A stretch of DNA of 64,000 nucleotides, taken from Chrysopilus asiliformis. Lineage: Eukaryota; Arthropoda; Insecta; Diptera; Rhagionidae. This document shows positions 37,001-46,000 of this stretch, piece by piece (position 1 is the stretch's first letter; the number at the start of each line of letters is the position of its first letter). The notes under the pieces were generated by a model. The model made no database searches and was not told where the DNA came from. It saw nothing but the letters and a program-made list of their open reading frames with translations. Location: positions 22,617,487 to 22,681,486 of the forward strand of contig OZ035960.1 in assembly GCA_964034945.1 (NCBI GenBank), given 5' to 3'. The translations under genes and the position numbers were made by a program.

Positions 37001-40000
37001 CGTTGTCCTTTGGTCCAATAATGTTGATGTGTGTTCCATCAACACATCCTATAACTCCATTTTATCATTTTGTATATCATTTTGGAGGCAACGCTAACGC
37101 ATCATTTTTATCCCGTACATATTTTCTGATAATCCTTGGACTGGAAACGCCGTCATCACTTTCATCACTGATATCCCGAAACTTGAAAATGCCCGACACT
37201 TATTATTTTTTCAACAACAAAAAAAAACGGAAAAATTAGTAAACAATTTGAAATCGTATAGCTAATATTGACAGCTAAATATAAGCACGAATCTATCAAG
37301 CTACCAGCAGGTTCCTTGTTTTCGATTAATTTATGGCAGTACATTTTACTCGAAACGAAAGTTTTACATGATACCAATGAAATCCGTTTTCGAGTGCGGT
37401 GTTCGAGTCGATTTGATTTTCGATTCGAGATACATGATAAAGCCCCAGAATGGGTGAAACGTCTTATGTACGGTAAATATTCTTTTATTTGATTATTTTA
37501 AAAGAATTTTACGCAGTCAAACCAGAAAATTATAAAAACTTAAAAACGTTTTCGTTCTTACAAACGCTGTATTAACTGAAAAACTGGGGCTTTATCATGT
37601 ATCTCGAATCGAAAATCAAATCGACTCGAACACCGCACTCGAAAACGGATTTCATTGGTATCATGTAAAACTTTCGTTTCGAGTAAAATGTACTGCCATA
37701 AATTAATCAAAAACAAGGAACCTGCTGGTAGCTTGATAAATTCGTGCTTATATTTAGCTGTCAATATTAGCTATACGATTTCAAATTGTTTACTAATTTT
37801 TCCGTTTTTTTTTGTTGTCGAAAAAATAATAAGTGTCGGGCATTTTCAAGTGTCGGGATATCAGTGATGAAAGTGATTACGGCGTTTCCAGTCCAAGGAT
37901 TATCAGAAAATATGTACGGGATAAAAATGATGCGTTAGCGTTGCCTCCAAAATGATATACAAAATGATAAAATGGAGTTATAGGATGTGTTGATGGAACA
38001 CACATCAACATTATAGGACCAAAGGACAACGAACATTTATATTTCATTTATATTTAGTATTTAAAATACCCTTAAATGAAATAAAAAAACATTAAAACTA
38101 CTCATATTTCGTTTTCGAGTTTCAAATCCGACGACTGCAACCTATTCGAGTAAATTTCCGAAAATGAATGACAAATATTTGATCGAAATCGAGTTAGCTG
38201 ATACCGTTTCAGAATTTTCCGTACATTTCATTTTCGATTCGAGTTCCCTGATAAGGCCCCTGGTTTACATGTTCTAATAGCTTTATTATACGATTACGAC
38301 CTCATCATTGAAGAGGGGATACAGAAGCATTTTGTCATAACATTGGTAACAGAAAATGAGAAAAGAGTTGAGCTACCGTCAAATGAGATAAAATTACAGA
38401 AAGAATTCCCGGAGACGTGGATTTGGGAATTTGTAGATGAAAAAAAGTTTGTACCACTTTTTTTTAAAGAAAAAAGCAACAGAATTTTCTTAATTGTCCT
38501 CAAATATAAACTTCACTTTCTTTGCATGGCAATGAATTGGCGATTTCTTTTATATATTGATGATATTTCATTCTTAATTGGCAAAAAATCTTATATTAAC
38601 ACAGGAAAGCTATTGAGGCATTCATTAATATAAAACGTCGCAGTTTTCTAGGACTTTCATATATTGTTTCCTACCTTTAAGTGGTCTAAGGCCCGCTGTA
38701 CACTTGAGCTCAGCTATGTGCCTGTTTAGACCTTAACGTGGCGTGTTTCGTCACTTATCCAAGTCAGGAAAATATGAACCGCTAAACGTCCACGTCTCAA
38801 CAGGCACATAGCTGAGCTAATTTAGCTCAAGTGTATGGCGGGCCTAATGCTTTCAAAAAAAATTATAGGGCGGAGCAGGAAATTCCCAAAGTTTTTTTTT
38901 ACGAAAATTTGAAATGGCTGTAGAATTTTTGTTTTTCACCGATTTCAAAACTATAAAGGCCAAAAGGTGTCTGTGGAAGAGTTCTTTCAAAAAAGTTTGA
39001 ATTTGTCCCCGCGCTACTCAAAACAAAAAAAAATGTTTAAAATGTATTTTTTTTGTGCATTTTATTCCCCAACCAAGGAAAGTTTAACAGCGGAATAAAA
39101 TTTACAAATTACGTTGTTATTCAGAAATTTTTCACATATATTTATTATAAAATTTAAATATTTTACAAAATTACTTTTATAATTTTTTTGTGTCAATATC
39201 TGGAGATAATCTCAAAATTTAAATTTCTGATTTATACATATAAAAGTAGGCTACAGTGAGTTCGATATAATCGATCTAAGACTTGGTGGTGATGATTCAA
39301 CGAATTTGTTTATTTTTGACGAAGTTGTGGAAGAGGTTGATTCTTCTTCAGATTCCCAATCAAGAACAGAAATAGTTAAACTTAGAAAGGATTTCCCAGA
39401 AACATGGCTTTGGCAAACATTTCAGACCAAGTTCGTACAAAAGCTTTTCTTTCTTTTTTAATATAATATTTCAGTGCATGTTAATCGATCGTGACAAAAC
39501 ATCGAAACCAAATTATGATATAAATCTCTATCACACACACATTTTTTTTTTACAAAAAATCATTTAATTATAAGCTAGGCATTTTGATTGTACTTGTCTT
39601 CCCCATAAAATGTTTTTAACATATCTAACTATCGCATAAATTTCATAAACATTATAGAAGATATTATTTTGTGTTGTACGAGATTTGAAAAAATATATTA
39701 AAAATCTAGTAAAAGCATTATATATAATTATATTCGAAAAAACTGTATTAAAACAACACTGTTTGAAATGTTGAGAATTTACGAGTTGTTGAAATTTTCA
39801 ACAAGGAAATGAAAAAGGACATTTGTCTCCTTTTGATTTTCTATTCGAATGTCTGAACTTGATTTTTATCTTTCAAGTAAGATAAACATTCTAAATGGGA
39901 AATGGGTATATCAAATTAAAGTCCATTATAGGTAGGGTGACCATACATCGCAGTTTAGCCAGGGCAGTCCCGGAATCAGACGGAAATCAGTACCGTCGTC

Positions 40001-43000
40001 CCGGGCACAAAATTTTTGTCCCGGATTTTAGTATTTCAAAAACGATTTTCCATAAATGTCATATGTATTTTAAAAATGTCACCTGCGGTGCTTTTGTCTT
40101 CCGTGTTGATTTTACAATTTCCATCGCCATTATCTATGAAATATAAAAAACGCGAAAAATTAACTTCATTTTCGCTTGAAACTGTGTAGTTCTTGATTTA
40201 AATCTTTGCACCGCACTTTGTTTAAAAAAGTTCGCCTGCGGCGCACATCAATTAATATTTTCTCCTTGGTTTTCGTCGAAATAAAGATTTTCTTTCTATA
40301 TATTTTTTTTTTGTCTCATTGGTGTTTCAATTCATGCATCCATCTCACCCCTTCCCCTTCCGGTCTCATCTTGACCCGGCTTGAAAAAAAATATGATCAC
40401 CCTAATTATATGTATAGGTAGTTCCACCAACTAGACTTTAATATAAAGGATAGGATACAAATTCAACCTTTTTCATATTAAAAGCACAATTTTGCAAATC
40501 AAATTCACCACTTTTAAAATCAAATTCACATAAAAAATTAACAGTATTTTCGTGATCATAAATTTTGTTTCCTTTGAGGATTTTCAAAGTTTTTAGAGAA
40601 AAGGTTAAAAATATTCTTGTTAAAACTATGTCTGTATTTCTTTTTCAAATTCGTATATCTTCACAAAAATTCGATTCATCACAAAAAAATCGCTAATTTT
40701 TTTTTTCGAACGAATTTGATTTGTAAAATTGCGAATCTGACTCGTAAAATGTTGAATTTGATTTGGAAAATAGTCAATTTGATTTGAAAAATAGTCAATT
40801 TGATATGAAAAGTAGCAACATTGATGTGGAAAGTAGTGAGTTTTATGTGCAAAAGGTTGAATCTGGATTAAAAACCTGTAATAAAACTTCAAAAACAAAA
40901 TTTGAATAGATATCAAAAAAAAATTCAAAGAGAATAATGTATGATATTTTACTAGTAAGTCCAATCGCTTTTTAAAAAAAATATGCCAAAATGTTAAAAA
41001 AATGTTATTATTTCAGTATTGGCAGTTGATGGAATTTATCCTGTTGCTCTCGTTTCCCAATTTGCATCAAATACTTTTGGCATAATGTATTTGGCTAATA
41101 CAAACCAATCAGGATCCTCAATTCCTCAAATTACTCCACGAAAAGATTTTCCTGAATCATGGATTTGGGAAAACATTGCTGACATTGGGTGCGTACCAAA
41201 AACACTCAAAATTTCCTTTAAGAATAAAAAATGTCTTGTCTCTGTTTACTTAGTAATAATTTCAAATATTTACTTATAAATACTGATATACAGTTTTGGT
41301 TTTGGACGAGACTTGTTGCTTCGCAGTGTTTTATGTAGGGTTTCATAACATTGCTTAATGTATTAAAAATGTCCTAAATATAACCTTCGAATTTTATGGA
41401 TCCGAACTTTCTTTAATGTCTAATTTCACTTGTATGGTTATCAGCATAGATAAAGTCTGTTGGCTCTGATTTCTGATTATCTATTTTTTAAAATTTCGTA
41501 TTTTTTAAATATATGGTTTTCTATCCCACCTTCGATTTTTTTAGGGTAACAATTATTCTTGAAATTTCTTGTAGTTTGAAACCTAATTTCTTTAGTAGTC
41601 TTTTTTTTTGTAGAATTACTCACAATACAATTTAGATGAAAAAAATAAACCAAAAAAAAATATTTAAATGTCCAAAAATCAGTTTACAGAGTCTTCTCCT
41701 ATTAGCATTTCTAGTCGCAGGTATATGGCACCAAAAATGCTAAAAGGATCCTTATCAAAGATCTGATACCTGTATTTAGTTTCACTTCTGAAATATTAAA
41801 ATTCCTATAATTCCTTATTTCGTCGCCTGAATGCTAGTCTGTGCCATAGGTATACGTTTTGCCGTACGCCATAGTCTAAACTAGCGTTTAGCTGACGGTT
41901 TGAAAAGTTAATGACATACCATTAGAAAAAGAAATAATGAAACAAATCTATGTCTTATAGGCAGGAAAATTATTTGATCAGCAATTTAAATTTTGAAATC
42001 TTATTTATTTATGGAGTTAATGACATCAAACGTGAGCATAGGATGAATTTGAAATTTTTTTATCACAAACTTATATCCATTATAATTTATATTTTATTTT
42101 AAAGGGTTTCCACTTGATTTATGTTTGAAGAATTCTGCAACATTTCCCTGGAAAACTCTATTCAAATGAAGGAAAAATATTAAGATTTTAGGAATGTTCA
42201 GATATAAACTTCAACCAATACTGAAAATTCAAATTGAATTCCTTTTTAATGTATACAGAAATACCCATGCCTAAAGGGAAATTCCGCCCAAAATTTAAAA
42301 AATATTTAACAAAACACTAATTAAATTGTAGCTAACAATAAATTACAGACTTATATTTGTGTTGCAATATTTTAGGCAAATAAAATATACTTCGTATGAT
42401 ATCCAATTGGATAATGTTCTACACAATTAATTGTAAGAAAACACAATTACAATTTTCACACCAGAATTTATATTCACTAATTCCGCAATTTACAAGTGCA
42501 TTTCTAAACACATGAAAATTAGTTTGTTTTGTTTGATTTTAGTTGAAATTATGTTTTTTTTATGTGTTGATTTTTATTGTGCAAAACTTTCTTCTTTTGC
42601 CACATTTTTTTCCTTTATGTCAGATGCACGTCCAACCACACCATCATCAACCTCAACAATATCAGATGATTTCAATGATATTTATAGTAATAATAATATT
42701 AATAATACTGGTAAAGAGACAACAATAAAAAAGACTGATGTTGGTCCAGCACATAAATTCGAAGTAAATACGAGGCCACCATTAGCCGGACCATACGCAT
42801 TCAGTCGCATACCGAAACCATTTTGGAATCGACCTCGCGTTCATATAATGCATGAAATCATGGATACATGGCTCTTTCTAAATATTTCATCGGGGTAAAT
42901 ATCCTTTAGCAACGAAATCATTTTTCAACAAAAAATCATTTCAACTCTTGCGCAAATGACGAAATTATTTCATTATAAAAATAAAATCTAACAATTGAAA

Positions 43001-46000
43001 GAAGTTAAAAAAAAATTAAAACCGAAAGAGCATTAGCATTATTATTAATTTTTGTCATGATAAATTTTTGTTTGGCCCATTATATCACATTACGCACTGA
43101 ATTTCCTTCGCTTATTTATCACAATTTCGCCACTTTGTTGTCACATATCTTAGTTTGAGAATTTTTACTAAGCATTTTCTGGCAATAAACCATAATTACG
43201 TTGAGTACATTTGATTGCAATTCAAAACAGTCTACAATCGGAATTTTTTTCAAAAAAAATGCTGTGTATTGCAAAAAATAATTCAACTAGTATGGTTTGA
43301 TTTTCAATTTTTTGTACACGGAAAGAAATAATGTTTGACGCAGTCATGATATTGTAATTAGTGCAAACATATTTTGTTTAAGGTAAATATAATATTCTTG
43401 CTGCAACCAAAATTTTGTTTGTCCCAAACAAAATTCGTTCGTCACCAATATAAATATGATCAGTGGAATAAATTGCGATAAACATAATTATATGGGTGGT
43501 GAACGAATTTTGTTTGGGGCAAACAGAATTTTGGTTGTAGCAAGAATTATATATTTATCTCTAACCAAATATGTGTGCACTAATTACAAAATGATGACTG
43601 CATTAAAAATTATCTCTTTTTGTGTATCCTTTCAATTATGCACGTTTTATTAAGGTTGCGTTGATCCTTTATGTATCTAACCACAAAGTAATATAATTTT
43701 TTGCATGAAATCTATTATTATTTCTTGGTAATTTTCAGTATTTTCAAGGCTAACCGCTTGCAATTGCTTATGTTTTAAACCCTTATTAATACATTCAAAA
43801 ATTAACATACGAAATTTCTCGTATTTAGTAACGAAGGCAGAACTACTATCCATAAAAAAGTCCCAGACACAATTACATCATGGATAGTTACTGGATTCTC
43901 ATTGGATCCTGTAACTGGACTTGGATTATCGAAAATTCCACGAAAGATGCAAGTATTCCAGCCATTCTTTGTATCAACTGATCTTCCTTATTCGGTAAAA
44001 CGAGGTAAGTTTTTGTTTTGAGAATTAAGACTTCAATAATTTTCCTCTTTTTAATATATTAAAGTTTTATGAAAACTTTAACACATCTAATATGGATGTT
44101 TTTTCCCCCAACAGGTGAAGTCATCGCTGTACCAATTGTTGTTTTCAATTATATGGACAAGGACCTTAATGCGGAGGTCACACTTGAAAACACTGCCCAG
44201 GAATTCGAATTTACTGAAGTTACAAATGAAATCAACGAAAATCCTCGTAAGTGAATAAAATTTCTATATCCTATAATATTATAGTACGAGCAATAATTTT
44301 ATGTTTGTATGTAAATTTTTCTCCAAAACAGCTTCATAGATTTTGATGAAATTTAGGTTGCCATACTTGTAGTTTTTGGATAACGAGATGTTAAAATACT
44401 TTAACGTCCTACAAGGATAATGCAAATATCCTTTTTGTTTGTTTTTTTACTCCGCAAAATCAGCAATCAAAGATATTTTGAGTCGCAGATTACGAATGTG
44501 AAGTTGGAATTTCGAAATTCGAAACGAAAGGTCCTATAAGGAAAACGTGAATTTATTTTTTTAGTATTGCTCGAGAAAAAACTCATTAGGGCTTCTTGGG
44601 TTGCGAATCTTGAAACTGATGAAATGTCCTGTAAAGATAACGCAAATATATTTTTCCCGTTTCCTCGGAAAAATTATCATTAGTGGGTTTCTAAGTACGA
44701 ATTTGATCACCAGGTCCTGTGGGGATAGGAAAAATATTCTCTTCTTTCCTTTTTTCTCGAGAAAATTAGCAAAAGGGGTTTTTGGATCGGGGATTTTATA
44801 CCTCAGAAAAAGTCAGGTAAAGATACTGTGAATACACTTTTTTCCCCGAAAATTCAGCAAAAGGAGAATTTTGAGGTCGCCGAGCATGGCTCAGTCTTCC
44901 AGGTACTTTTACTATATATTAAAAGTAAAAGTACCTGGAAGACTGAGCCATGCTCGGCGACCTCAAAATTCTCCTTTTGCTGAATTTTCGGGGAAAAAAG
45001 TTTGTTTCCCAAACAGCATTTATGTCCACCGTGTCGTTAGTGGGTTATTTATTTCGTGACACTATATCACACCAATTTTTGTTTTTTTTACACCCCCTCC
45101 CCCACTGCTCCTTCCACGACGTGTTTTTTTTTTAGATTTTTTGTACGGGATTAAATATTGTCGTCTCATGGGGGATTGAATGCTGACCAGCCCTTCCATA
45201 AAAAATGAGACCCCCAAAGGCGAAAGCCGAATGCAGCCCAACGTCACGTCGGCGAATCACATCAGATCCAGGCGAACTTAAGCCTCAGTCATGATTCGTG
45301 TTTATTCGCCAAGAGTGTGGATGTAGAATCAAATTTATAATTTTTTCCAGAAATGAATTTATTTTATTTTATTTTTCTCGACAGGAGTGGAATTATATCG
45401 CCGCAAACGTTTCACAGTTGCCTCAAATTCCGGACAAGCAACATCATTTATGATTAGACCAAAGAAAGCTGGACATATCACCATCAAGGTCACTGCAACG
45501 ACTCCAATAGCTGGGGATGCCATCGAAAAAATGTTACTAGTCCAACCTGAAGGTGTTACGGAATACATCAATAAACCAATTTTGGTCGATCTACGTGATA
45601 AATCCGAGCAGATGGATAACATTACCATTGAAATACCAAGAAATGTTGTGTCTGATTCTACCTTCATTGAAGTATCTGTGGTTGGTGATTTACTTGGGCC
45701 ATCCATTAAGAATTTGGACAAACTGATCAAAAAGCCATACGGATGCGGTGAACAAAATATGATCAATTTTGTACCAAATATTTTCATTTTGAAGTATTTG
45801 ATGGTAAGACATAATGAAAAATTTGCAAAATTTTTAGTTTGTTTCGAAAGAACTCTATTTTTTCGATAATTCGAAATGACCCGTTAAAAATTGACAAAAT
45901 TTAATGAAAAATCGACATTAAAAAATCTTTATTTCCAGGAAACGGATCAACTGACGCCGGCTATTGAATCTAAAGCCAAAAAGTACCTGGATATCGGTTA

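Noticed and set aside
37165..37867. Two 68-70-codon ORFs with near-identical proteins on opposite strands
   Set aside because: They are mirror readings of the inverted Harbinger arms, not genes.
29282..43828. Interpretation of the cassettes as decayed exons of several collapsed TEP genes
   Set aside because: No other TEP exons lie among them, every cassette has an open frame and matching phases, and most have a conserved anchor motif. That fits an alternative exon array, not gene remains.
45359..45787. 142-codon minus-strand ORF
   Set aside because: Antisense shadow of the conserved TEP-C exon carrying the thioester site.
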